NCBI RefSeq assembly: GCF_900220985.1
Contig: NZ_OCPC01000004.1
Coordinates: forward strand, 1 to 64,000
Reading direction: 5' to 3'
From: Parahoeflea halophila
GTDB lineage: Bacteria; Pseudomonadota; Alphaproteobacteria; Rhizobiales; Rhizobiaceae
Length of the DNA: 64,000 nt
The notes under the pieces are model-generated. The model searched no databases and was not told the origin of the DNA. It worked only from the letters and a program-made list of their open reading frames with translations. Below, piece after piece: positions 34,527 to 43,525 of this stretch; the stretch's first letter is position 1, and each line of letters opens with the position of its first letter. Both the position numbers and the translations under genes were made by a program.

Positions 34527-35620
34527 TCAAGTTCCTCGACCTCAAGTCGCAGTATCAATCCATTCAGCCTGAAATCGATGCGGCCATTGCCTCCGTCATC
34601 GCCGATACGGCCTTTGTAAGCGGTCCCTACGCGAAGAAGTTCGAGGAAGAATTCGCCTCGTGGCTTGGAGCGGACTGGTGCATCGGGGTTGGCAACGGAA
34701 CCGATGCGATCGAGATAGCGCTCGAGGCGCTGAACCTTCCCCCGGGCTCCGAGGTGATCGTGCCGGGCAACAGCTTCATAGCCAGTTCCGAGGCGGTCAC
34801 GCGCACAGGTCTGAAGGTGGTTTTTGCCGACGTGGATCCGGGGCATTACACCCTGACGGCGGAAACCGTGCGGGCAAAACTGACGTCCCGGACATCGGCC
34901 ATCATGGCGGTACATCTCTACGGTCATCCCTGTGATATGGCCGAACTAAAGGCGCTGGCCGACGAAAACGATCTGAAGATCATCGAGGATTGCGCCCAGG
35001 CCCATGGTGCGACCAGCCACGGCAAGACGGTCGGTACGATCGGCGATATCGCAACCTTCAGCTTCTACCCGGGCAAGAATCTCGGTGCCTATGGTGATGC
35101 CGGAGCGATTGTCACCAACGATGCGGCCCTTGCCGAAAAGGCCCGCAAGATCGCCAACCATGGCCGCATTGCCAAGTATGACCATGACTTTGAAGGGCGA
35201 AACTCCCGGTTGGACGGGATCCAGGCTGCGGTGCTGTCAGCCAAGCTGCCGCACCTGAATGACTGGACGCAGCGCCGCATTGCCATTGCAGAACTCTATA
35301 TGACGGAACTGGCCGGCATCGAGGGGATCGCGCTGCCGCGTCGCGCCAATTGGGCCAGACAGGTCTATCATCTGTTTGTCGTACGCACCGATCATCGTGA
35401 CGAACTCAAGCGCTGGTTGGCGGACCAGGGGATCGAAACCGGCATCCACTACCCCGTCGCACTGACCCAGTTGCGCGCCTACGACTATTTGAACCAGGGC
35501 GGCGAAGACCTTTTTGTCAACAAGGCAGCCGGCACCCTTCTCAGCCTGCCTATCGGGGAGCACATGAGCGAGGCCGACGTCACAACCGTCAGCAAGGCCC
35601 TGAAATCCTTCTTTGGCTGA
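34523..35620 (+). CDS. DegT-family aminotransferase (WbpE/WlbC-like)
   Basis: The 365-residue PLP enzyme has GNGTDAIEIA (58-67), EDCAQAHGA (155-163) and FSFYPGKNLGAYGDAGA with the PLP lysine at K185. This is the sugar-nucleotide aminotransferase group that includes WbpE/WlbC, which add an amino group to the 3-keto sugar formed by WbpB. Position directly behind WbpB- and WbpD-like genes supports that role. The neighbouring flippase starts one base after its stop codon. FdtB-like 3-amino-6-deoxyhexose formation would be an alternative. Confidence 0.85.
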   Translation: MIKFLDLKSQYQSIQPEIDAAIASVIADTAFVSGPYAKKFEEEFASWLGADWCIGVGNGTDAIEIALEALNLPPGSEVIVPGNSFIASSEAVTRTGLKVVFADVDPGHYTLTAETVRAKLTSRTSAIMAVHLYGHPCDMAELKALADENDLKIIEDCAQAHGATSHGKTVGTIGDIATFSFYPGKNLGAYGDAGAIVTNDAALAEKARKIANHGRIAKYDHDFEGRNSRLDGIQAAVLSAKLPHLNDWTQRRIAIAELYMTELAGIEGIALPRRANWARQVYHLFVVRTDHRDELKRWLADQGIETGIHYPVALTQLRAYDYLNQGGEDLFVNKAAGTLLSLPIGEHMSEADVTTVSKALKSFFG

Positions 35621-35621
35621 C

Positions 35622-36896
35622 ATGCTGAACGCCAGGATCCTGCGATCGGTTTTCCTGTTTACGGCCACCAATGCGCTCGCGGCGGCGATGCCGCTGCTTC
35701 TTATGCCTGTCCTGACCAGGGTCCTGACGCCGGAAGATTACGGCATTGTTGCCATGTTCTCGATCGTCATTACCGCGTTCGGATCCCTGACCGGGCTTTC
35801 CGTTCACGGTGCCGTCGGCATGCGCTATTTCGACCGGGACGAGTATGACTTCCCGCGCTATGTCGGAAACAGCTTCATCATTCTCGCGGTGACCAGCGTG
35901 ACCCTGCTTGCGCTGGTGACAGTCTTCCGGGAGCCGCTTGAACACCTGACCAAACTTCCGCACGATTGGTTGATGGTCGCCGTCGGCGTGTCGGCCGTGC
36001 AGTTCGTCCTTCTCATCCGGCTTGCCATTTTCCAGTCTGCAAAGCACGCCGGCTATTTTGCCGTCTTCCGGGTTGGTCAGGCGCTGGTGGACGCAAGCAT
36101 TTCCGTGGCGCTCGTGCTGGCGTTCGCGCTGGCCTGGGAAGGTCGGCTTATCGGAATATCTGCCGGTATTCTGCTGCTTGGCTTTGCCGCCGCCGTCTCG
36201 CTGTTCGCCGACGGCTACTTCAAGCTGGTTCCGAGCAGGGCCTATATTCTCAATGCTCTGAAATTCGGACTACCCCTCATCCCGCATGTTCTGGGCGGCA
36301 TGCTGCTGGCAACGGTTGACCGGGTGCTGATAGCCAATCTTCTGGGAGTGGCCGAGACCGGGATCTACATGGTCGCGGTCCAGATTGGTCTCGGTATCTA
36401 TCTGCTGGCAGATGCGTGCAACAGGGCCATCTCCCCGTGGCAACTCGAGGCACTCAAGCGCAATGATAAAGCCGTGGACGTGCGCATTGTCCGTTACGGC
36501 CTTTTGTACTTCTTGGGATTGGTCGCAATAGCCCTTGCTGCGGGAGCCGCGGCCCCTTGGGTCTTGCCTGTACTCGTCGGACCCGCATTCGCCGAAGCGG
36601 CCTCTCTGATCTGGCTGATTGCACTTGGCCAGGCATTTGGTGGCATGTACTTTTTTGTCTCCAACATTATTTTCTACAGAAACAAGACACTTTCTCTTTC
36701 CGCCGTCACCATTTCTTGTGGACTCTTCAACGCGGGTTTGTCATTTGTACTAATACAAGTTGTGGGCCTCAAGGGGGCGGCTCAGGCCTATCTGGTTGCC
36801 CAGATCTTCCTGTTTGTTTCCGCGTTTATCCTCTCCCAGCGCCTCAGACCGTTGCCTTGGAGGGCAGCGTTTCTGGTCCATACACGCGAGTTGTAG
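35622..36896 (+). CDS. Wzx-type polysaccharide flippase
   Basis: A 424-residue integral membrane protein with about 12 predicted helices and the MATE/MOP-like N-terminus typical of Wzx (SVFLFTATNALAAAMPLLLMPVLTRVLTPEDYGI). It should flip undecaprenyl-linked repeat units across the inner membrane for Wzy-dependent polymerisation. ATG 35622 is chosen; a TTG nine bases upstream overlaps the aminotransferase. A Wzy-like gene follows at 39743. The next gene starts directly after its stop codon. Confidence 0.9.
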   Translation: MLNARILRSVFLFTATNALAAAMPLLLMPVLTRVLTPEDYGIVAMFSIVITAFGSLTGLSVHGAVGMRYFDRDEYDFPRYVGNSFIILAVTSVTLLALVTVFREPLEHLTKLPHDWLMVAVGVSAVQFVLLIRLAIFQSAKHAGYFAVFRVGQALVDASISVALVLAFALAWEGRLIGISAGILLLGFAAAVSLFADGYFKLVPSRAYILNALKFGLPLIPHVLGGMLLATVDRVLIANLLGVAETGIYMVAVQIGLGIYLLADACNRAISPWQLEALKRNDKAVDVRIVRYGLLYFLGLVAIALAAGAAAPWVLPVLVGPAFAEAASLIWLIALGQAFGGMYFFVSNIIFYRNKTLSLSAVTISCGLFNAGLSFVLIQVVGLKGAAQAYLVAQIFLFVSAFILSQRLRPLPWRAAFLVHTREL

Positions 36897-38357
36897 ATGA
36901 GTGAATCCCAGCAAAAGATGACGGAAGCGGAGGTCTCGGTTTTCGTCAGGGAGTTCGAACGCCGGACCGGCGTGTTCGCGCAGCGAGTAAACGGGACCGC
37001 GGTCTGGCAACTCATCCGCTTCGAAGTATCGGTCAGGATCCAGGGGCTTGGCCTTGAGCGTGCACCGGCCGGACGGCGCCGGCTGGTCGGCAGTCTCCTG
37101 CGCGGTTTTCTCCAGTTCTTCCGGCTGCCGCGCTCTTCCTATTTCTGCAAGACGTTCGATTCGGCCTACCGGCGTGAGACGCCGGCTGGCTTTGAGGATG
37201 TCTACTTCGATGATCTCAGGTGGGTCATGCCGGACATGGTCAAGGTGTCGTCCTGCGATGCGGCCGGGTATGAAAGCAGAATCGCCAAGGCGTCCACGCC
37301 GCCGGTTTTCGACGACACATCGGTGATTGCCTTGAGCGCCATTTTGGGACGCCTGTTTCCGGTGGTGGTTCGCCACCCGGTCTTTGAGGCCATTTCTCGG
37401 GCGATCACCAGCGAACTGGGTTTCGATGACTACACACCGGCCCGAATCCGCCGTGTGTACAACGTATTCTGGTGGCGCGTCTTGCTCTACCGCCTGGTGC
37501 TCCGACGCGTGCGTCCGAAAGCCGTCCTCTGTCCCGACAACGGTCAGTTCGGGTTGATGAGTGCAGCGCAGCATTTTGGTGTCCCCTACATCGAGATGCA
37601 GCACGGCGTATTTACCCATGTCCATCCCAACGCCCTTCCCCCGGACCTGTCGGAAGATGAAGCAAGGGGGTTGCTTATGCCCTCGTCGTTTGCGGTCTAC
37701 GGCAGGTTCTCCGCCGACGTCCTGCGCGATTCATGGCTGTACATGAACAACCGGGTGCACCCGGTCGGAGCACCGTTCCTCGAAAGGGCCAGGTCTGTTC
37801 GCGCGTCCCAATACAGTCCTGGTGCCGTTCCGAGGATAACGCTGAGCACGCAAGGCATCGCCCGCAAGGAACTGGGCGACTTCATTACGGCATTTCTCCG
37901 CCTCTGCGAGGAACAGTTCGAACTGGTGATCAAGCTGCACCCGGCCTATGACCACGACCAGAATTTTTATGAGCAACGGTTTGGCGCCGATCCAAGGGTC
38001 GTCATCGATTCGGGCGCGTCGGCCAACAGCACGCATACCTTTATCGCCCGCTCCGATTTTCACATCAGCATCTCGTCGACATGTCACTACGATGCCTTGG
38101 GAATAGGAACGCCGACCGGAGTTCTCGCTCTGGAAACGCATGAATCGGTGGCTGATCTTCTCGATGTTCCGGGCGCGTGCCTTATCGAGACGCCGGCTGA
38201 TCTTGCAAGGATGGTACGGGACCGATCCTTCGGAGTTGTGCCAGACGAAACCAGCCGGTACTTCTTCGAGCATGACTTCCCGGGGCGGGTCGAAGCCGTT
38301 CTGGCCAGCATGTCCGTGGCACCGGAGGCGTCAGACAGAAACACGGTTGCGGCATGA
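36897..38357 (+). CDS. Putative GT-B-fold surface-polysaccharide transferase
   Basis: A 486-residue protein, ATG immediately after the flippase stop codon. The second half has a CPDNG strand (212-216), an IEMQHGVF segment (232-239), VIKLHPAYD with HP at 348-349 and SISSTCHYDAL (391-401). This order of D/E-x-G-like loop, HP and S/S/T resembles bacterial sialyltransferases and capsule (KpsC/KpsS-like) transferases. The first half has no recognisable domain. Its position between wzx and an amidotransferase set suggests it adds a sugar of the repeat unit. It overlaps the following HisH-like gene by ATGA. Confidence 0.55.
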   Translation: MSESQQKMTEAEVSVFVREFERRTGVFAQRVNGTAVWQLIRFEVSVRIQGLGLERAPAGRRRLVGSLLRGFLQFFRLPRSSYFCKTFDSAYRRETPAGFEDVYFDDLRWVMPDMVKVSSCDAAGYESRIAKASTPPVFDDTSVIALSAILGRLFPVVVRHPVFEAISRAITSELGFDDYTPARIRRVYNVFWWRVLLYRLVLRRVRPKAVLCPDNGQFGLMSAAQHFGVPYIEMQHGVFTHVHPNALPPDLSEDEARGLLMPSSFAVYGRFSADVLRDSWLYMNNRVHPVGAPFLERARSVRASQYSPGAVPRITLSTQGIARKELGDFITAFLRLCEEQFELVIKLHPAYDHDQNFYEQRFGADPRVVIDSGASANSTHTFIARSDFHISISSTCHYDALGIGTPTGVLALETHESVADLLDVPGACLIETPADLARMVRDRSFGVVPDETSRYFFEHDFPGRVEAVLASMSVAPEASDRNTVAA

Positions 38358-38977
38358 CACCCATTACCATCATCGACTACGGCACCAGCAATCTCGGCTC
38401 GATGAAGAACATGCTGAAGAAGCTCGGGATCGTGTCGCGATTCGCGACAACTGCGGACGAGGTGATGGCAGCCGAGAAGATCATTCTTCCCGGGGTCGGA
38501 GCGTTCGATGCCGGAATGCGCACGCTCAGGGCCAGCGGCATGGTCGAAGCGCTCAACGCCAAGGTTCTCGAAGAGCGGGTTCCGATTCTCGGCGTCTGTC
38601 TCGGCATGCAGATGATGGGCCTGGCCAGCGAAGAGGGAAGCGAGGCTGGCCTGGGCTGGATAGATGCGAAGGCAATCCAGTTCCGCAGTCAGGACCATCC
38701 CGGCATGCGCGTGCCGCACATGGGATGGAACGAGGCCCGCGGGATGAAGCCGTCGCCGGTTCTCTCAGAGCCGCCTGACCGCTTGCGCTTCTATTTTGCC
38801 AATTCGTTCCACGTTGTCTGTACCGACCCGGCCGACGCTCTGCTGGAGACGGAGTATGCCGGGTTTCACTTCACCTCTGCCCTTGAGCGGGGCCACATAC
38901 GCGGCGCGCAGTTTCATCCGGAAAAGAGCCACCGCTATGGTATGTGGTTCCTCAACAATTTCGCTTTGAAGGCTTAG
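38354..38977 (+). CDS. HisH-like glutaminase, set 2 (WbuY type)
   Basis: A 207-residue class I glutamine amidotransferase with nucleophile C82 (LGVCLGMQ) and H188/E190 (FHPE). It resembles the HisH2/WbuY proteins of O-antigen clusters. It pairs with the HisF-like gene 7 bases downstream, and the corresponding PP-loop amidotransferase follows the polymerase gene at 40996. Compared with the set 1 HisH it is of similar length and clearly a separate paralogue rather than a recent duplicate. The triad is intact. Confidence 0.85.
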   Translation: MTPITIIDYGTSNLGSMKNMLKKLGIVSRFATTADEVMAAEKIILPGVGAFDAGMRTLRASGMVEALNAKVLEERVPILGVCLGMQMMGLASEEGSEAGLGWIDAKAIQFRSQDHPGMRVPHMGWNEARGMKPSPVLSEPPDRLRFYFANSFHVVCTDPADALLETEYAGFHFTSALERGHIRGAQFHPEKSHRYGMWFLNNFALKA

Positions 38978-38984
38978 AATCGCC

Positions 38985-39743
38985 ATGCTGACCACGCGGG
39001 TTATCCCGACATTGCTTCTCAAGCAGGGTGGTCTGGTCAAGACCACGAAATTTGCAAAGCCGGTCTACATTGGCGATCCGATCAACGCCATCAAGATATT
39101 CAACACAAAGGAAGTCGACGAACTGATCATTCTCGACATTTCCGCCTCCCGTGAGGGGCGTCCGCCGGCATTCGAGACAATCAGCAACATCACCGCGGAA
39201 TGCTTCATGCCACTCGCCTATGGCGGGGGGATCCGAACGGTCGAGGACATCCGTGCGATTCTGAAGGCCGGCGTTGAAAAGGTCGTCCTCAATCATGCTG
39301 CACTTGCCACGCCGGACCTGGTGCGGGCTGCCGCAGACGAATTTGGCAGCCAGGCAATCATCGTGTCCATCGACGTCAAGAAGACCCTTTTCGGCGGATT
39401 TCAGGTTCACTCCGCCAGCGGAGCACGGGTGAGCGAAAAGGATCCGGTCAAGTGGGCCCGGCAGGTCGAGGCTCTGGGAGCTGGCGAGATCTATCTCACA
39501 TCGGTTGATCATGAGGGAATGATGAACGGCTACAAGCTCGATCTCGTCGAGACCGTGTGCGCCGCCGTCAGTGTCCCGGTGATAGCGTCGGGCGGTGCGG
39601 GAAACGTCGAGGATTTCAAGGCGGCCAAACAGAAGGGCGCGTCAGCTGTCGCCGCGGGCGCGATGTTTGTCTTTCAGGGGCGGCACAAGGCGGTGCTGAT
39701 TACCTATCCGCCGAGGGATCAACTGGAGGCTGCGCTCGGGTGA
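38985..39743 (+). CDS. HisF-like ammonia-channel partner, set 2 (WbuZ type)
   Basis: A 252-residue HisF-like barrel with YGGGIRT and ASGGAGN phosphate loops. The first catalytic Asp of HisF is Leu (L11 in TLLLKQGG), while the second is kept (D130 in SIDVKK). The LLLKQGGLVKT N-terminus is typical of WbuZ/HisF2 proteins that serve glycan amidotransferases. Loss of D11 argues against imidazole glycerol phosphate synthase activity. The stop overlaps the next start by one base (TGATG). Confidence 0.85.
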   Translation: MLTTRVIPTLLLKQGGLVKTTKFAKPVYIGDPINAIKIFNTKEVDELIILDISASREGRPPAFETISNITAECFMPLAYGGGIRTVEDIRAILKAGVEKVVLNHAALATPDLVRAAADEFGSQAIIVSIDVKKTLFGGFQVHSASGARVSEKDPVKWARQVEALGAGEIYLTSVDHEGMMNGYKLDLVETVCAAVSVPVIASGGAGNVEDFKAAKQKGASAVAAGAMFVFQGRHKAVLITYPPRDQLEAALG

Positions 39744-40999
39744 TGCCTGATCTCAAACGCATCTCCTATCTCGGATTTATCGTTCTCTCGATCATGCTAT
39801 CGATGCTGGTGGGGCAGGACACCGCGGTCAGGCCCTATTCGCCGCTCTATTTTGCCATCGTGCTTCCGGCACTTCTGGTCCCGCTTCTGTGGTGGCGTGG
39901 CATTGCGGCGGCTTCAGTCGGGATCGGCTGGCCGCTCCTGGTCTTCGTCTTGATGGCCGGTGGGTGGCAGCTTGCAATGGGGGACTACCGTGCAGCCATC
40001 CAGCTCTTTCTGTTCGTCTGGGTGCTGTTGTGGGTATGCGCGCTGGATGTGCGTCTGAGCTCCCGGGCCTACATGGTCCTGTTTGCGGGATCGGTCCTGG
40101 CTGGCTGTGCCGGCTACATTGTTCTGGACAACAATCCTTGGGGGTTCCTGCCGCGCATGACCTCCTCCGACTTCACGATCTGGCGGCTCTCATTCTTTCC
40201 CAGCGTCGTCTTGACCGGGTTGTTCTCGCTGTTCGTGGTGATTGTTGTCTCGGAAAGCCGGGAGAGCTTTCGGCTCCGTCTTCTGTCGAACACGGCAGGA
40301 TTCTATTTCCTGGTTTTCTCCTTCGTCAGGACCGCCATACTGGCGGGTGCGATCTATGCGCCGCTGGCGGTCTGGTTCTCGCGGGTGCGGCAGAACTGGC
40401 GCATCCTGTTCTTCGTTCCGCTGGTCCTGGTTCTGGTGATTCACGGCTCCATTTTGGTTGCTCCGTATATTCTGGTCCATTTCCAGGACAACGAGATTGT
40501 TTCCCGGCTGTTGCTGCGCGGCAAGACGGGGCTCGAAGTAAAGGATGTCTATGAACAGATAACGCGTCCTTGGATCTGGCAGAAGCACTTCGAATTTTTT
40601 CTGAGCAGCCCGTACCTTATGGGCCTTGGCAATTTCGATTTCTTCTCCCTGGCCGTACCCGTTCCCGAGCCGAATCAGCCGGTTCTGTCTGGTTCGGAAG
40701 CCCTCCTTACCCGCCTTCTTGCCACATACGGCTGGCCTGCATTCTTTCTGATCTTCTTCATGGTCGCCCGGCTCCACCAGCATGCAAGAGCCGGCGACTA
40801 TCTGGGGTGTGCCATCTTCCCCGGCATCGTGATTCTGGCCACGAACTATGGCAGCGTGCTGCACCCTTCGAGCTTTCTTTTCGTGCTCTACTTCCAGCTC
40901 CTGATTCACGGGCGAAAAACCTTTGCTGAAAATGTCAGAGAGGATATGACCTCCGCGAGAGCTGATGACCCCAATATTCGTGAGAGTATTTCCGCATGA
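39743..40999 (+). CDS. Wzy-like O-antigen/capsule polymerase or ligase
   Basis: A 418-residue protein with about 10-12 hydrophobic helices and a large periplasmic loop between the late helices (roughly 255-330), the usual topology of Wzy polymerases and O-antigen ligases (Wzy_C). Primary sequence is poorly conserved in this group, so the call rests on topology and position between a flippase and glycosyltransferase genes. ATG 39743 overlaps the HisF-like stop; the longer frame from 39557 lies inside that gene and is Arg/Gly-rich. The end overlaps the amidotransferase start by ATGA. Confidence 0.7.
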   Translation: MPDLKRISYLGFIVLSIMLSMLVGQDTAVRPYSPLYFAIVLPALLVPLLWWRGIAAASVGIGWPLLVFVLMAGGWQLAMGDYRAAIQLFLFVWVLLWVCALDVRLSSRAYMVLFAGSVLAGCAGYIVLDNNPWGFLPRMTSSDFTIWRLSFFPSVVLTGLFSLFVVIVVSESRESFRLRLLSNTAGFYFLVFSFVRTAILAGAIYAPLAVWFSRVRQNWRILFFVPLVLVLVIHGSILVAPYILVHFQDNEIVSRLLLRGKTGLEVKDVYEQITRPWIWQKHFEFFLSSPYLMGLGNFDFFSLAVPVPEPNQPVLSGSEALLTRLLATYGWPAFFLIFFMVARLHQHARAGDYLGCAIFPGIVILATNYGSVLHPSSFLFVLYFQLLIHGRKTFAENVREDMTSARADDPNIRESISA

Positions 41000-42102
41000 C
41001 AGTCTGCACACGTTGCATCATGGATACGACCGATCCCGACATCAGCTTCGATGCTGAAGGTGTCTGCAATCATTGCCACCGTTATGATCTGGTATCCAAA
41101 ACCCGCCTGATTCCCGTCGAGGAGCGGGACGAGCGGCTCAAGACGCTGATCGAGGAAATCAAGGCGGTCGGGAACGGAAAACCTTATGATTGCGTCATCG
41201 GCGTAAGTGGCGGAGTGGACAGCACCTATGTCGCCTGGCTTGTGAAGAAACTTGGATTGCGCCCTCTCGCTGTGCATCTCGACAATGGCTGGAACTCCGA
41301 ACTCGCTGTAGCCAACATCGAAAAGACACTGAACACGCTGGGCATCGATCTATACACCCATGTTCTCAACTGGGAGGAATTCAGAAACCTGCAGTCGTCC
41401 TTCCTCAAAGCGTCTACACCGGATGGTGAAGTCCCGACCGACCATGCCATTTTCGCGCTGCTCTACGAACTTGCGGCAAAGCATGGGCTCAAGCACGTTA
41501 TCACCGGCACAAATGTGGTCTCGGAAGCCATTTTGCCGGAGAAGTGGGGCTACGGATATTTCGACTGGCGGTACGTCAAGGATGTGCACAAACGGTTCGG
41601 CACGTCGCGATTGTCCACCTATCCGCATTTTTCCCTGTTCAAGCTTGCCTATTTCGTCTTCATACGGCGCATTCGCATGGTCTCCATCCTCAATTATGTC
41701 AACTACGACAAGGCGGAGGCCATGGATGTGCTGCAGAACCAGCTCGGCTGGGTCTATTATGGCGGCAAGCACTATGAATCCATCTACACGCGCTTCTACC
41801 AAGCCTACATCCTGCCGCGGAAATTCGACATCGACAAGCGCAAGGCCCATTACTCCAATCTCGTTCTCTCGGGCCAGATGACCCGGGAAGAGGCGCTGGA
41901 GCAGATGAAGCTGCCGGCCTATCCCGAAAACCTGCTTGAGGAAGACCGCGAATACACGATCAAGAAGCTCGGCTTCTCCGAGGCGGAGTTCGATGCCATG
42001 ATGGCCGCGCCGACAAAGACCTTCGAGGACTACAGGACCAGCCACAAGATATTCGAAACCGCCAAGAAGATGGTCAACGCAACACGGCGTTATGTCGGTT
42101 GA
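40996..42102 (+). CDS. N-acetyl sugar amidotransferase (WbpG/WbuX family), set 2
   Basis: A 368-residue protein with CxxC motifs at 4-7 and 24-27 and a PP-loop SGGVDS (71-76), the standard WbpG/WbuX form. With the HisH- and HisF-like proteins at 38354-39743 it forms a second complete ammonia-dependent sugar amidation system. In Pseudomonas such a set converts a diacetamido uronic acid residue to its acetamidino form. Nearness to the WbpB/D/E-like trio makes that the likely substrate here. The polymerase gene separates it from its partners, but overlaps keep all in one transcript. Confidence 0.85.
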   Translation: MTVCTRCIMDTTDPDISFDAEGVCNHCHRYDLVSKTRLIPVEERDERLKTLIEEIKAVGNGKPYDCVIGVSGGVDSTYVAWLVKKLGLRPLAVHLDNGWNSELAVANIEKTLNTLGIDLYTHVLNWEEFRNLQSSFLKASTPDGEVPTDHAIFALLYELAAKHGLKHVITGTNVVSEAILPEKWGYGYFDWRYVKDVHKRFGTSRLSTYPHFSLFKLAYFVFIRRIRMVSILNYVNYDKAEAMDVLQNQLGWVYYGGKHYESIYTRFYQAYILPRKFDIDKRKAHYSNLVLSGQMTREEALEQMKLPAYPENLLEEDREYTIKKLGFSEAEFDAMMAAPTKTFEDYRTSHKIFETAKKMVNATRRYVG

Positions 42103-42141
42103 GCCGGCGGATCAACCGATCAGGCGGAGCGGCACAACTTC

Positions 42142-43380
42142 ATGAAGGTTCTTTTCATTCACATCACGGGCGCCTTCGGCGGATCGTCCCGCAGCCTGAC
42201 AGAGGCAGTGCGTGCCTTTCCTGTCGACATTGAAGCCCATTTTCTGACACCGCGTGGAACCGTTGAGGGTTTTTTCGGCAAGCTGGGCAAGGTTTTGGCC
42301 GTGTCCGGGCTCAGCCAGTTTGACAACACCCAGTACAGCTACTACCGCGGTTTCCGCTGGCTGGTGCTGCTGCGCGAGATCGTCAACCTGCCTGCGACGT
42401 TTTCCGCGATACGCGAAGCGCAAAGGCGCTGGCCGGACATCGACCTTATCCATGTCAACGAGTTCACGGGGCTTCTGCCGATGTGGCTGGCCAAGCGGCG
42501 CTATGGCGTGCCTGTTGTCGTCCATGTCCGTTCCGTTGCCCGCCTCGACCGCAAGGCGCTGCGCAGCCGCTTCGTAAACGCGGTCCTGCGGGATAATGCC
42601 GATGCGGTGATCGCGATCGATGAGACGGTCCGCCAGAGCCTGCCGGAGGATCTGCCGGTCGAGGTCATCCACAATGCCTTTACGCCGAAGCCTGCAGGGG
42701 AACCAGACACCGCGTTTTGCGAAAGCATCGCGCGGTTGCGCCCCGGCGCACTGCGTGTCGGTTTTGTCGGCAATCTCCTCAAGGTCAAGGGCATACAGGA
42801 TCTCGTCGAGGCCGCCCGTATCGTCAAGCAGCGCGGCGGCGATGTTGAATATGTCATCGTCGGTGATGACGCCCGCCCCTCCACGTCGCTCAAGGCCCGC
42901 TTGCTCCACGCCTTCGGGCTCAACCAGAACATCAAGGCACAGGTTCAGGCAAAGATCGCAGACTACGGTCTGGAGAACGATTTTCACATGCTCGGCTTCA
43001 TGAGCGATATCGCGCAGGCCTACCGGCATTTCGACGTTCTGTGTTTCCCCTCCCATTTCAATGCCCCCGGGCGCCCGGTTTTCGAGGCTGCATTTTCCGC
43101 TGTTCCCAGTATCGTGGCGGTAACCGAGCCGACCGATGATACGATCATTGACGGTGTGACAGGGCTGACCATTCCGCCCCACGCGCCGGAGCGTCTGGCC
43201 GACGCCATCCTTGCCTGCGCAGGCGACCGCGAAAAGACGAGAGCCATGGGGCAGGAAGCGCAGGCGCTGGCGGAGCGCAATTTCAGTGTCGAGCGCAACG
43301 CCGCCGAACTCTTTGGCGTGTTTCAACGATGCGTGAACGGAGCCGGGAACTCCAGCCCCGACGGAACCGGGCATCGGTAG
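42142..43380 (+). CDS. GT4-family glycosyltransferase
   Basis: The 412-residue GT-B protein has an N-terminal acceptor domain starting HITGAFGGSSRSL, and the C-terminal GT4 pattern: VGFVGNLLKVKGIQDLVEA at about 210-230, then PSHFNAPGRPVFEA, where the E of the EX7E-type motif contacts the donor nucleotide. It would add one sugar of the repeat unit from a nucleotide-sugar donor. It begins 39 bases after the amidotransferase gene on the same strand. Donor and acceptor cannot be inferred from sequence alone. Confidence 0.85.
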   Translation: MKVLFIHITGAFGGSSRSLTEAVRAFPVDIEAHFLTPRGTVEGFFGKLGKVLAVSGLSQFDNTQYSYYRGFRWLVLLREIVNLPATFSAIREAQRRWPDIDLIHVNEFTGLLPMWLAKRRYGVPVVVHVRSVARLDRKALRSRFVNAVLRDNADAVIAIDETVRQSLPEDLPVEVIHNAFTPKPAGEPDTAFCESIARLRPGALRVGFVGNLLKVKGIQDLVEAARIVKQRGGDVEYVIVGDDARPSTSLKARLLHAFGLNQNIKAQVQAKIADYGLENDFHMLGFMSDIAQAYRHFDVLCFPSHFNAPGRPVFEAAFSAVPSIVAVTEPTDDTIIDGVTGLTIPPHAPERLADAILACAGDREKTRAMGQEAQALAERNFSVERNAAELFGVFQRCVNGAGNSSPDGTGHR

Positions 43381-43525
43381 TTCGGCTTTTCAGCTTGCGC
43401 CGCTGCTGCCTGGACTTGACCGCGCATCGCCGGCCTCGCTCCGCTTGACTTTGTGATGCCGGCGCGGTTTACGAGGTCACCCTCCCGTCAACGGGACCAA
43501 TGTCGAAAAGCAGAGAGTTGCTCCC

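Noticed and set aside
31476-39743. HisF- and HisH-like genes as histidine biosynthesis genes
   Set aside because: Both HisF proteins lack one catalytic Asp, and both pairs accompany a PP-loop sugar amidotransferase in a glycan locus; no other his gene is present.
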